A stretch of DNA of 64,000 nucleotides from Bacteroidota bacterium (GTDB taxonomy: Bacteria; Bacteroidota; Bacteroidia; AKYH767-A; OLB10): contig JADKFA010000046.1 in the NCBI GenBank assembly GCA_016717725.1, positions 62,001-126,000 on the forward strand. The letters run 5' to 3'. The stretch's first letter is position 1; every line of letters starts with the position of its first letter. Position numbers and translations under genes: made by a program. The notes beneath the pieces were generated by a model that worked only from the letters and a program-made list of their open reading frames with translations, had not been told where the DNA came from and ran no database searches. This document shows positions 56,149 through 64,000 of the stretch, in pieces.

Positions 56149-56329
56149 CTTATCTATTCTCATCAATAATGACAAGACTGGATGTGGCACCTTCTGAGAA
56201 TTAATCGAATGAAATCATAGAGGATTACTCATTGATCTAAATTGTATGGTATTGATATACAATCCATTGTTAAAATCCAAGGGTTGCCAAGGCTTCGTAG
56301 GGCACAGTCCCTCCACCTTTCTTGATAAG
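56149..56329 (-). promoter_or_regulatory. SAM-I (S-box) riboswitch of metH
   Basis: The minus strand from 56329 reads CTTATCAAGAAAGGTGGAGG, then GACTGTGCCCTACGAAGCC and TTGGCAACC. Later come GGTGCCACATCC and, at the end, GATGAGAATAGATAAG. These are the conserved blocks of the SAM-I aptamer in order: P1 (CTTATC pairs with GATAAG at 56149-56154), the P2 kink-turn side, GCAACC and the GGTGCCA...CC core. P3 is extended. Binding of S-adenosylmethionine should stabilise P1 and let the downstream terminator form, switching metH off. Confidence 0.9.
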
Positions 56330-56433
56330 TGATAATTAAGAACGAGTTACAAATTTAGAGAATTTCATCAATAAATTAACATCAAATTAAAAATAAAGAT
56401 GGGTAAAGACCTCTCAAATTTAATCTATCAAGT

Positions 56434-56441
56434 TACCTTTG
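56434..56441 (+). promoter_or_regulatory. -7 box of the OmpA-type gene (TACCTTTG)
   Basis: TACCTTTG matches TAnnTTTG, 33 bases before the ATG at 56475. A clear -33 TTG is not seen. Confidence 0.4.
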
Positions 56442-56474
56442 CAGTCCCTTATCTAAAAGGGTACAAACAACATT

Positions 56475-57848
56475 ATGAAAAAAATTCTTATTCCCTTTAT
56501 TCTACTTATTGTTTTACCTAGCATGTTGCTGGCACAAAACGCAGATCGAAAATTTGCATTGGGGCTATGGGGCGGACTTACACAATACAATGGTGATTTA
56601 GGTCAAGGATTTTACCATAACAAAGATCAAGATAATTATATGCATATTGGCTTATCTGCTTCATGGTATGTAAATCCACATTTTGATTTTTCTATGAACA
56701 CTACAGTAGGTACTATTGGATATCGCGAAGATGCACTTAATAATTTCGATGCGGATCAATTTCAATGGAACGCCCATATGCGCGTGAGTTTATTTAAAGA
56801 AGAACGTTTTAAAGTTAATCCTTTTGCATTGGCGGGAGTTGGTATTAGTTCCTTGAATAAATTAAAAACTCCAGGAGTAGATTTATTTTTTCCTTACGGT
56901 GCTGGTTTAAAAATAAGTATCACACCTCAATTAAATTTATTAATTCAGGAGACGTTTGCATACACCGATCATGATACTCGTGATCGCGAGGCGAAAGATA
57001 ATAACGATGCATTTTTGATGCATAGCCTTGGACTCACTTGGAATTTTGGCTCTGTGAAAGATGCAGACAAAGACGGAGTATCGGATAAGAAAGATGAATG
57101 TCCGAATACGCCTGCAGGTGTTGCTGTTGATGCGAAAGGTTGTCCGTTGGATCGTGATGGAGATGGAATTGCAGATTTCTTAGATGCTTGTCCAGATGTG
57201 AAAGGAGTAGCGAGTGCAAAAGGTTGTCCTGATAAAGATGGCGATTCAGTTGTTGATTCATTGGATCGTTGTATTGATGTTGCGGGATTAGCTACAGAAG
57301 ATCCAGCGACAAATGGTTGTCCTGATAAAGATGGTGATGGTGTAACGGATGCGGATGACCGTTGTCCAGAAGTGAAAGGAACCCTGGCATTACAAGGTTG
57401 TGTGGATAGTGATAATGATAGTATTATTGATCCTGATGATGCTTGTCCTGAAGTTGCGGGAACTGTGGCTAACAAAGGATGTCCAGAAGTAGTTGATACA
57501 GTACCTGCTGTTATGGCTTTACAAAATGTTTATTTCGAAACATCGAGTGCGAAAATTTCGGAAGGGTATCAAGCCGTGTTAGATGAAGCTGCTAAGAACT
57601 TGAAAGAAAATTCGGAAGTTACTATTGAAATCGTTGGACATACAGATAGTACTGGTCCAGAGAGTTTCAATAAATCGTTATCTAAAAATCGTGCGAATGC
57701 AGTCAAGGCATACTTAGTGAGAAAAGGTATTTCTTCGAAGCGCATGACTACAACTGGAGTTTCATCTACGCAACCTGCTGGTGATAACAATACCGAAGAA
57801 GGAAGAGCGAAGAATAGAAGAGTGGAATTAAGAATTAAGTCCCGATAG
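56475..57848 (+). CDS. OmpA-family outer membrane protein with thrombospondin type 3 repeats
   Basis: The 457-residue protein has a signal peptide (ILIPFILLIVLPSMLLA) and an N-terminal 8-strand barrel-like domain (about 20-190, LGLWGGLTQYNGDLGQG). A calcium-binding thrombospondin type 3 repeat region follows (about 193-335; units such as DADKDGVSDKKDECPNTPAG). The C-terminal OmpA/MotB peptidoglycan-binding domain (about 345-455) has VTIEIVGHTDSTGPESFNKS and GRAKNRRVELRI. It is expected to anchor the outer membrane to peptidoglycan. The last codons and the TAG stop come from the first unit of a tandem palindromic repeat, so the C-terminal tail (IKSR) may be younger than the domain. Confidence 0.92.
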   Translation: MKKILIPFILLIVLPSMLLAQNADRKFALGLWGGLTQYNGDLGQGFYHNKDQDNYMHIGLSASWYVNPHFDFSMNTTVGTIGYREDALNNFDADQFQWNAHMRVSLFKEERFKVNPFALAGVGISSLNKLKTPGVDLFFPYGAGLKISITPQLNLLIQETFAYTDHDTRDREAKDNNDAFLMHSLGLTWNFGSVKDADKDGVSDKKDECPNTPAGVAVDAKGCPLDRDGDGIADFLDACPDVKGVASAKGCPDKDGDSVVDSLDRCIDVAGLATEDPATNGCPDKDGDGVTDADDRCPEVKGTLALQGCVDSDNDSIIDPDDACPEVAGTVANKGCPEVVDTVPAVMALQNVYFETSSAKISEGYQAVLDEAAKNLKENSEVTIEIVGHTDSTGPESFNKSLSKNRANAVKAYLVRKGISSKRMTTTGVSSTQPAGDNNTEEGRAKNRRVELRIKSR

Positions 57849-57918
57849 CTATCGGGATAAGAATTAAGTCCCGATAGCTATCGGGATAAGAATTAAGTCC
57901 CGATAGCTATCGGGATAA
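57832..57918. repeat. three tandem 29-bp units each with the CCCGATAGCTATCGGG palindrome
   Basis: Units at 57832-57860, 57861-57889 and 57890-57918 are identical. Each begins GAATTAAGT and contains the 16-bp palindrome; a fourth partial unit follows (GAATTAAGTCGC). The first unit overlaps the end of the OmpA-type gene and supplies its stop codon. Confidence 0.9.
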
Positions 57919-58050
57919 GAATTAAGTCGCAAGGCTTCTCGATAAGAATCAAGAAAAAAAATTAAACTGATTTTTCAGTACATCCAATGCGACGCTCTTT
58001 GCGTTTCTTCAAAGAATCGTAAACTGCGTCGCATTATTAATTAAAAAAGC

Positions 58051-58629
58051 ATGGACTATTACATCATCTATAAACCTTTTGGCGTACACAGCCAATTTCA
58101 ACCGGTGGGCGAACAATTAGGATTGGGCTCACTGCATGAATTTCCAAAAGATGTATATCCAGTGGGAAGATTAGATGCCGACAGTGAAGGATTACTTTTA
58201 CTGACGAATGATCCACGCGTCAACAAAAAATTATTAGATCCTACTTTTAAACATTACCGAACCTATTATGTTCAAGTGGAAGGAACCATTACGCAAGAGG
58301 CAATTGATCGACTTTGCAAAGGCGTTACTATTAGCATTGACGGCAAAGAGTATCGCACTGCACCTGCTAAAGCGAGAATGATTGAAAGTCCGGAATTACC
58401 TGAACGTAATCCGCCCATTCGTTTTCGAAAAACAGTTCCCGATTCGTGGTTAGAATTATCCATCACAGAAGGAAAAAACCGACAAGTAAAAAGAATGACG
58501 GCGGCGGTTGGTTTTCCCACTTTGCGTTTAGTAAGATGGAAAATTGAAGATTTGTTCATGGAACATCCGGAGAGTGGAAAGGTGGTACAGATGGAAAAAT
58601 CGGAAGTTTATAAGAAGCTGAAACTTTAA
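58051..58629 (+). CDS. 23S rRNA pseudouridine synthase (RluE/RluB type)
   Basis: The 192-residue protein is a short RsuA/RluB-family enzyme without an S4 domain, the form of E. coli RluE, which makes pseudouridine 2457 in 23S rRNA. The catalytic motif GRLDADSEGLLLLTND has Asp42. YYIIYKPFGVHSQF at the start and GKNRQVKRMTAAVGFPTLRLVR with the conserved RxM segment complete the fold. RluE is favoured by length, but RluB-like activity or another uridine target cannot be ruled out. The ATG follows an AT-rich spacer. It is monocistronic. Confidence 0.85.
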   Translation: MDYYIIYKPFGVHSQFQPVGEQLGLGSLHEFPKDVYPVGRLDADSEGLLLLTNDPRVNKKLLDPTFKHYRTYYVQVEGTITQEAIDRLCKGVTISIDGKEYRTAPAKARMIESPELPERNPPIRFRKTVPDSWLELSITEGKNRQVKRMTAAVGFPTLRLVRWKIEDLFMEHPESGKVVQMEKSEVYKKLKL

Positions 58630-58722
58630 TTTTTTAAAATTCACTTTATTTTTCTTTTTTTTATAAGTCTGTTGAGTAGTAAAATACTAGATTTTAGATT
58701 GCATATTGCTCTAGCCTCTCCT

Positions 58723-58890
58723 CCAATGTCATTAAGTTAAGGACTAAGATGCCGAAGGCATCATATGTTTATAGATAAAAAAGACCGCATAAATATACGA
58801 CCCCGACGGGGTCGAACAACAACAAGCCACATTTTCTCTATAAACATAAGACCCATTCTGGGTCAAAATTCCTTAACTTAATGACATTGG
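58723..58890. mobile_element. nested-hairpin MITE/REPIN-like element with perfect terminal inverted repeats
   Basis: The 168-bp element has perfect 21-bp terminal inverted repeats (58723-58743 starting CCAATGTCATTAAG, and 58870-58890) and is flanked on both sides by CCTCTCCT (58715-58722 and 58891-58898), a probable 8-bp target duplication. Inside are a hairpin GATGCCGAAGGCATC (58748-58762), an inner stem ATGTTTATAGA with TCTATAAACAT (58765-58775, 58837-58847), a central hairpin CGACCCCGACGGGGTCG (58798-58814) and a third hairpin GACCCATTCTGGGTC (58850-58864). It could fold into a cloverleaf-like form. No coding frame. The rest of 58630-59130 holds further hairpin repeats (CCTCCTCTC ... GAGAGGAGG near 58904-58926). 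Confidence 0.8.
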
Positions 58891-59130
58891 CCTCTCCTCC
58901 TAGCCTCCTCTCCAGAAGAGAGGAGGAACTTGATATTAGGTAAATAGAGATTTTAAATTTCTTATTATTCAAGCCTCTCCTCCCTCGCGAGGCTTCGCGA
59001 CTCCTCTCCTGAAGGCGAGGACAAAGATGGAGAGGAGGAATTTGTTAAATTTATATTTTAAATCACCTTTTGATTTTGAAGTTTTTATGTTTCACCATCT
59101 GTGGTGTACAAAACATATCAAATAATCCAC

Positions 59131-59138
59131 TACATTTG
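59131..59138 (+). promoter_or_regulatory. -7 box of the S9 peptidase gene (TACATTTG)
   Basis: TACATTTG matches TAnnTTTG and ends 20 bases before the ATG at 59159. Confidence 0.4.
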
Positions 59139-59158
59139 AATTGATAAAAACCATCCTT

Positions 59159-61207
59159 ATGAGAATCATCTGTTCACTCTTCTTTATTCTTTTCAGCAGT
59201 GTTGCTGGAACTTCACAAACATTAACTCCCGAGTTACTTTGGAAATTAGGTAGACTTTCCGATCCGCGCATTTCCCCTGATGGAAAGACGGTTATTTACA
59301 ATGTTAAAAATTATGATTTAGCTGCGAATAAAGGGCAAGCAGACATTTTTAGTGTTGCTTATTATGGTGGTGAGCCAGTTGCTCTAGCCACTTCTCCTGC
59401 CGAAGAGAATTCAGCTAGGTGGAGACTGGATGGGAAAAAGATTGGGTACATGGCAGCTGATAAAGACGGTGCGATGCAGATGTGGGAGATGAATCCTGAT
59501 GGAAGTAACAAAACACAAATCTCGAAAGTAGTTGGTGGAATTAATTGTTATGGATATGCTGGTTCTCTATCTCACATTTGGTATGCAGCCGATGTGACAA
59601 TGGATAAAAAGCCGAGTGAGATTTATCCTGACTTACCGAAGACAGATGGTGCTAGAATCATTGATGGACTTATGTTCAAACATTGGAATGCTTGGGAAGA
59701 TTATGCATACAGTCACATTTTTGTTGCAACGTATGCAGATGGAAGTATTGGCGCCGGTGTTGACATTATGCCGAATGAAAAATGGGATAGTCCAACATCA
59801 CCTTTTGGTGGCGACGAGCAAATTTCATTTTCTCCTGACGGAAAAAAATTAGCATACACGTGTAAAAAATTAAATGGTACCGACGCAGCAGTAAGCACAA
59901 ACACTGATATTTATATTTATGATTTAAACAGCGGAAAAACTTCCAACATCACAGAGGGGATGAATGGTTATGACAATGATCCATGTTGGTCTCCTGATGG
60001 AAAAAAACTTTTGTGGTTGAGTATGGAAATGCCAGGTTATGAAAGCGATCGCAACCGTTTATTCCAATACAATTTTGATTCAAAAACAAAAGGAGAAGTA
60101 CTTTCTAATTTTGATTATCCTGTGAACCATATGAGCTGGACAGCGGATGGGAAATCAATTGTATTCACGGCTTCAAAATATGCTACTAAACAAATTTTCA
60201 TGTTTGATACGCAAGCAAAAGCGGGCACTGAATTAAGACAAATCACCAACGAACAAGTTGACTATAATGATTTGTGTGTTTGGGGAAGTGCTAAAACTTT
60301 AATGATTATTGCAAGTCGAACGGACATGATCAATCCTCAAGATTTATATAACGTAGATGTGAAAGCAGGAACTGCAAAGATGATCACCAATGTAAATGAG
60401 AAATTATTAGCTCCTGTTAAAAAATGTACAGTCGCAAAACGAATGGTGAAGACGAGCGATGGAAAAGACATGTTGGTGTGGGTGATTTATCCTCCCGATT
60501 TTGATGCGAATAAAAAGTATCCAACATTATTGTATTGTCAGGGTGGACCACAAAGTGTGGTGAGTCAGTTTTATAGTTTTAGATGGAATTTTAGTTTAAT
60601 GGCTTCACAAGGTTATATTATTGTGGCACCTAACCGTCGCGGCTTACCGTCGTTTGGTGAAGAGTGGAATGATCAGATTGGTGGTGATTGGGGCGGACAA
60701 GTAATGACGGATTTATTATCGGCTATAGATGATGTAAGTAAGGAACCCTATGTAGATAAAGACAAATTAGGAGCTGTTGGTGCAAGCTTCGGAGGGTATT
60801 CCGTGTATTGGTTAGCGGGTCATCATAACAAACGTTTTAAAACTTTTATTTCGCATTGTGGAGTATTTAATTTAGAATCAGAATATTTAGCGACAGAAGA
60901 AATATTTTTTGCACATAAAGACATGGGTGGAAATCCGTGGGATAGTCCAAGACCGAAAAGTTTCGATGAGTTCTCTCCAAACAAATACATTAAAAATTGG
61001 GACACTCCAATTCTAGTAATTCACAATGAAAAAGATTTTCGTGTTCCGTTGAACCAAGGAATGGAAGCCTTTACGGCAGCGCAATTGAGAAATATTCCAA
61101 GTCGATTTTTATACTTCCCTGACGAAGGTCACCATGTTTTAAAACCGCAAAATGGGGTATTATGGAATAGAGTATTTTTTGAGTGGTTGGCGAGAACTTT
61201 AAAATAA
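59159..61207 (+). CDS. S9-family prolyl oligopeptidase/dipeptidyl aminopeptidase
   Basis: The 682-residue protein has a signal peptide (MRIICSLFFILFSSVAG), so it acts in the periplasm or outside. An N-terminal beta-propeller with WD40-like repeats follows (SDPRISPDGKTVIYNVKNYD, ISFSPDGKKLAYTC, CWSPDGKKLLWLS). The C-terminal alpha/beta hydrolase domain has the catalytic Ser543 in GASFGGYS, Asp in HNEKDFRVP and His in DEGHHVL. This is the layout of acylaminoacyl-peptidase and dipeptidyl peptidase-like enzymes. The ATG at 59159 is preferred to a TTG six codons upstream. It probably degrades short peptides taken from proteins. Confidence 0.92.
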   Translation: MRIICSLFFILFSSVAGTSQTLTPELLWKLGRLSDPRISPDGKTVIYNVKNYDLAANKGQADIFSVAYYGGEPVALATSPAEENSARWRLDGKKIGYMAADKDGAMQMWEMNPDGSNKTQISKVVGGINCYGYAGSLSHIWYAADVTMDKKPSEIYPDLPKTDGARIIDGLMFKHWNAWEDYAYSHIFVATYADGSIGAGVDIMPNEKWDSPTSPFGGDEQISFSPDGKKLAYTCKKLNGTDAAVSTNTDIYIYDLNSGKTSNITEGMNGYDNDPCWSPDGKKLLWLSMEMPGYESDRNRLFQYNFDSKTKGEVLSNFDYPVNHMSWTADGKSIVFTASKYATKQIFMFDTQAKAGTELRQITNEQVDYNDLCVWGSAKTLMIIASRTDMINPQDLYNVDVKAGTAKMITNVNEKLLAPVKKCTVAKRMVKTSDGKDMLVWVIYPPDFDANKKYPTLLYCQGGPQSVVSQFYSFRWNFSLMASQGYIIVAPNRRGLPSFGEEWNDQIGGDWGGQVMTDLLSAIDDVSKEPYVDKDKLGAVGASFGGYSVYWLAGHHNKRFKTFISHCGVFNLESEYLATEEIFFAHKDMGGNPWDSPRPKSFDEFSPNKYIKNWDTPILVIHNEKDFRVPLNQGMEAFTAAQLRNIPSRFLYFPDEGHHVLKPQNGVLWNRVFFEWLARTLK

Positions 61208-61231
61208 AAGAAATAAATTAGTTTACGAATT

Positions 61232-61261
61232 GAATGGGATGAGATAAATATTTCATCCCAT
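61232..61261 (+). terminator. terminator of the S9 peptidase gene
   Basis: AATGGGATGA pairs with TCATCCCATT across a 10-base loop and is followed by TTTTTATTTT. It lies 25 bases after the stop codon. Confidence 0.85.
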
Positions 61262-61588
61262 TTTTTATTTTCGTAGCTAATGCAACTCTAATAAAATTCA
61301 AAAACAAATAATGTATGAATTTATGTTGAGCTAATGCTAATCGTTCAGGTTTTTTTAAGGAGACAATTCTTCTCGATATGGCGCTAAGCTTCGTGCAAAA
61401 TTTCTTCGCTAATTTTTCTCGCAAAGGCGCAAAGTCGCAAAATTTTGCCGAAAAAAAATTTCTAGCAATGGCGCAAAGATTTTAGGACGATTTTTATCGT
61501 GCAAGGGCGCAAAGTCCAAACGTTGCAAAATTTACTTGCTAAAGGTTATAAAGATTAAAAACTAAATATGAGATAAAATCTCCTCGCT
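61262..61588. repeat. intergenic region with CGCAAAG-type repeats
   Basis: No gene is seen in this stretch. At 61395-61520 there are repeated TTTCTCGCAAAGGCGCAAAG-like units (CTAATTTTTCTCGCAAAGG, GCAATGGCGCAAAG, GCAAGGGCGCAAAG), variants of those at about 820 and 50310. Confidence 0.55.
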
Positions 61589-62035
61589 TTATTTTTTAAC
61601 CGGCATAGGTTTCACAACTGAGTCCTTAACCGGCATTGGTTTCACCACTGAATCTTTAACAACTCTTTCGATTCGAGGAGGAGTAAGTGGTAAGGGACTG
61701 TACTTGGCTTGATCTTCACTGAGGTGAGTGATCACTTCATCGTACATGGCATGAAAATAGGCGGGTTCGCTACGGTAAAAATCAAAACTCTTTTTGAAAA
61801 GTTCTTGCGTGATATTGTGCTTTGAAAATATATAATTATAAAATCCAAAAGAAACTGCTTTGAGGGAATCTTTCACCTCCACATTCAACACCTGAATGGA
61901 GGCTTCTGCTAAATGTATCTCGGCCAATACTACAATCATGGTATCACGCGGAATCACATCTGCAGGAACTTCTACTTGCTTCTTTGAGCAACCAAAGAAA
62001 AGCGATAACATTAAAACGATTCCGATTTTTTTCAT
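61589..62035 (-). CDS. DUF4296 domain lipoprotein
   Basis: The 148-residue protein has a lipoprotein signal (MLSLFFGCSKKQ, lipid-modified Cys at about 16) and a DUF4296 domain, a helical Bacteroidota-specific module: VIPRDTMIVVLAEIHLAEAS, KHNITQELFKKSFDFYRSEP and YHAMYDEVI-like segments. The C-terminus has a short exact tandem repeat, KDSVVKPMPV twice, the result of a 30-base DNA duplication. The function is unknown. It begins 1 base after the pyrC stop, so the two are co-transcribed; such pairing is frequent in the phylum. Confidence 0.85.
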   Translation of the reverse strand: MKKIGIVLMLSLFFGCSKKQVEVPADVIPRDTMIVVLAEIHLAEASIQVLNVEVKDSLKAVSFGFYNYIFSKHNITQELFKKSFDFYRSEPAYFHAMYDEVITHLSEDQAKYSPLPLTPPRIERVVKDSVVKPMPVKDSVVKPMPVKK

Positions 62036-62036
62036 T

Positions 62037-63380
62037 TTATCCTTTTCTATTAAATTTCAAACGCATTCCTTTCTGCGATTCATCGAATACACCATCATTG
62101 TAAACTAAATGTCCATTCACAAAAGTTTTAAGAATGCTTGCACTAAATTCATGTCCTTCGAAAGGTGACCATCCACATTTATACAAAATATTAGAAGGAT
62201 TCACAGTGAATGGTCGCTTCGGATCCACCAATACTAAATCAGCAAAATATCCTTCGCGTATAAAACCTCGATCTGGAATGGCAAATAGAGTGGCAGGTGC
62301 ATGAGCCATTTTTTCGACTACTTTCTCGAGCGTAATCCATCCTTCTTGTACAGCATCCAACATCGCTAAATAAGCATGTTGCACTAAAGGCCCGCCTGAA
62401 GGGCAGTTAAAATAACTTCTCTCTTTCTCTTCCTTTGTATGTGGTGCATGATCCGTTGCAATAACGTCGATACGACCATCCACCACCGCTTTTCTTATTT
62501 CATCTCGATCACTTTCCTTCTTAACCGCTGGATTCCATTTAATCCAATTCCCTTTTGACAAATAGTCTTTATCGGTGAACCACAAATGATGAATACAGGC
62601 TTCGGCAGTAATCATCTTTTTCTCTAATGGAATATTGTTGTCGAAAAGATGAGTTTCTTTTGCTGAAGAAATATGCAATACATGTAAACGAGTTCCATGC
62701 TTCTTCGCCAATTCAACTGCAAAAGAAGACGATTTGTAACAGGCTTCATCATTTCGGATGATGGGATGTTGAGAGGGAGGAACCAAATCGCCATACATAG
62801 CGCGTGCTGCTTCCAAATTCGCTTTAATCATTTGTTCGTCCTCACAATGTGTCGCTATTAAAAGAGGAGAACGTGAAAAAACTGATTCAAGGATACGTGC
62901 ATCATCCACTAACATATCGCCAGTACTGGAGCCCATAAATATTTTAATTCCGCAAACATTCTCTGCGTTCGTCTTCAACACTTCTTCCAAATTACTATTG
63001 GTTGTTCCCATGAAAAAAGAATAATTTCCTAATGAACATTCTGAAGCACGTTGATATTTTTCTTCCAACAACTTTTGCGTGGTGGCTTGCGGAACAGTAT
63101 TGGGCATTTCCATGAAAGAAGTAATTCCACCGGCAACGGCAGCTCTTGCTTCTGTATAAATTTCACCTTTATGTGTAAGGCCTGGCTCTCGAAAATGTAC
63201 TTGATCGTCGATGGCTCCAGGGACTAATAATTTCCCTTCTGCATCAATTTCCTTTACTGCACCGTGGGTGGTAATCTCCCCTCCTACTCTTTCAATTCGT
63301 TGCCCTTTAATTAAAATATCTCCTTCGAAAGTTTTTCCTTCGTTTACGATGCGTGCATTTCTTATGATGGTAGTTGACAT
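62037..63380 (-). CDS. pyrC: dihydroorotase
   Basis: Dihydroorotase closes the ring of carbamoyl aspartate to make dihydroorotate in pyrimidine synthesis. The 447-residue amidohydrolase has the metal-binding DDQVHFREPGLTHKGE (His62, with Arg64 for substrate), ITSFMEMPNT, GIKIFMGSSTGDML with the probable carboxylated lysine, THCEDE, VLHISSAKETH and ATDHAPHTKEEK with the catalytic Asp. It is the class often annotated PyrC in Bacteroidota and includes the normal C-terminal strand domain. It lies 29 bases after fumC on the same strand. Confidence 0.92.
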   Translation of the reverse strand: MSTTIIRNARIVNEGKTFEGDILIKGQRIERVGGEITTHGAVKEIDAEGKLLVPGAIDDQVHFREPGLTHKGEIYTEARAAVAGGITSFMEMPNTVPQATTQKLLEEKYQRASECSLGNYSFFMGTTNSNLEEVLKTNAENVCGIKIFMGSSTGDMLVDDARILESVFSRSPLLIATHCEDEQMIKANLEAARAMYGDLVPPSQHPIIRNDEACYKSSSFAVELAKKHGTRLHVLHISSAKETHLFDNNIPLEKKMITAEACIHHLWFTDKDYLSKGNWIKWNPAVKKESDRDEIRKAVVDGRIDVIATDHAPHTKEEKERSYFNCPSGGPLVQHAYLAMLDAVQEGWITLEKVVEKMAHAPATLFAIPDRGFIREGYFADLVLVDPKRPFTVNPSNILYKCGWSPFEGHEFSASILKTFVNGHLVYNDGVFDESQKGMRLKFNRKG

Positions 63381-63409
63381 AGTGCGATTACTAAATAATG
63401 ATCATGTTT

Positions 63410-64000
63410 TTACTTTGGAAGATCTCCAACCATATCCAATGGATTCACCCATTCATCAAATTGCTCGGATGTAAGGTATCCTAATTTAATGGCGGTTGCT
63501 TTTAACGTTGAACCATCGCGATGTGCAGTTTGAGCAATCTCAGCGGCTTTATAATATCCGATATGTGGATTGAGTGCTGTCACTAACATTAACGAATCAT
63601 TTAAGTTGCGATCAATATTTTCCTTGATGGGCGCAATCCCTTTCGCACATTTTTCATTGAATGAATTACATACATCACCAATCAATCGGGCTGAATGCAG
63701 AAAATTATAAATCATCATCGGTTTAAAAACATTTAATTCAAAATGTCCACTAGCACCACCAATATTAATGGCGACATCATTCCCCAACACTTGAGCAGCG
63801 ACCATAGTCATAGCTTCGCATTGCGTAGGATTCACTTTACCGGGCATAATTGAAGAGCCGGGTTCGTTGTCGGGAATAAATAATTCGCCAATACCACAAC
63901 GCGGACCAGAAGCAAGCAAACGAATATCATTTGCAATTTTCATTAAACTCACCGCTACCGTTTTTAAAGCGCCATGTGCTTCTACGATGGCATCGTGTGC
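63410..64000 (-). CDS. fumC: fumarate hydratase class II (partial, 3' end)
   Basis: The frame runs to the right edge of the window, so the N-terminal half of the gene is missing. The visible 196 residues hold the family signature GSSIMPGKVNP, with the Ser-Ser loop, then QCEAMTMVAAQVLGND, FKPMMIYNFLHS and the C-terminal SLMLVTALNPHIGYYKAA. This is the class II (iron-independent) enzyme of the TCA cycle that hydrates fumarate to malate. The upstream residues AHDAIVEAHGALKTVAVSLM are in the same frame and fit the family. Confidence 0.93.
   Translation of the reverse strand, partial: AHDAIVEAHGALKTVAVSLMKIANDIRLLASGPRCGIGELFIPDNEPGSSIMPGKVNPTQCEAMTMVAAQVLGNDVAINIGGASGHFELNVFKPMMIYNFLHSARLIGDVCNSFNEKCAKGIAPIKENIDRNLNDSLMLVTALNPHIGYYKAAEIAQTAHRDGSTLKATAIKLGYLTSEQFDEWVNPLDMVGDLPK

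Noticed and set aside
57832..57918. Tandem 29-bp units considered as a small CRISPR array
   Set aside because: The units are contiguous and identical with no spacers, and no cas genes are present.

Overview
This window is a stretch of AT-rich chromosome (most genes look about 35-40% G+C) from a member of the Bacteroidota. Supporting signs are type IX secretion (T9SS) C-terminal sorting domains on several surface proteins, a FadL/OmpP1 porin, a DksA-like protein between ileS and lspA, two adjacent subunit III-like cytochrome oxidase genes, a DUF4296 lipoprotein, and promoter -7 boxes of the form TAnnTTTG in place of sigma70 -10 boxes. The genus cannot be told from the sequence. It appears to be an aerobic heterotroph: cytochrome oxidase assembly genes, 2-oxoglutarate dehydrogenase, L-2-hydroxyglutarate oxidase and fumarase are present.

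Layout. 1-9.9 kb: a DinB-like protein, then the minus-strand run ileS, DksA-like, lspA, an EamA transporter, a FISUMP lipoprotein, an outer membrane beta-barrel protein and a Fic protein whose start codon lies in a perfect palindrome. 9.9-15.1 kb: recJ, trhO, a DNA alkylation repair protein and a DUF2231-like membrane protein, bracketed by two copies of a MITE-like element with conserved hairpins. 15.2-19.4 kb: a minus-strand cytochrome oxidase operon (ctaB, two subunit III genes, subunit IV, SCO, DUF420, small CxxC protein). 19.8-30.4 kb: a broken T9SS gene, a polysaccharide-initiating sugar transferase, a LuxE-like protein, nadB, nfu, and odhB/odhA. 30.6-36.6 kb: surface and outer membrane proteins (a T9SS protein with an S74 chaperone domain, a second T9SS protein, an SGNH lipoprotein, FadL). 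36.9-39.7 kb: lhgO, msrA, tsaB. 40.2-50 kb: an efflux cluster (TolC, two membrane fusion proteins, two MacB-type permeases, one ATPase) interrupted by an ECF sigma factor gene that overlaps the gene for a membrane-anchored trypsin-like protease. 50.4-64 kb: a T9SS protein, metH behind a SAM-I riboswitch and terminator, an OmpA-type protein, an RluE-type pseudouridine synthase, an S9 peptidase, a DUF4296 lipoprotein, pyrC and the 3' part of fumC.

Three features cut across the window. First, several genes that should be intact (metH, tsaB, a membrane fusion protein, the protease, the SGNH lipoprotein, two T9SS proteins) are broken by single-base indels, mostly at or next to homopolymers. Most of these are probably assembly errors, so they are annotated here as single disrupted genes. 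Second, intergenic spaces carry several families of palindromic or hairpin repeats, including a nested-hairpin element with perfect 21-bp terminal inverted repeats and an 8-bp direct flank. Third, two intergenic blocks have strange composition: a GC- and purine-rich island upstream of ileS, and an almost cytosine-free block downstream of a membrane fusion protein gene.
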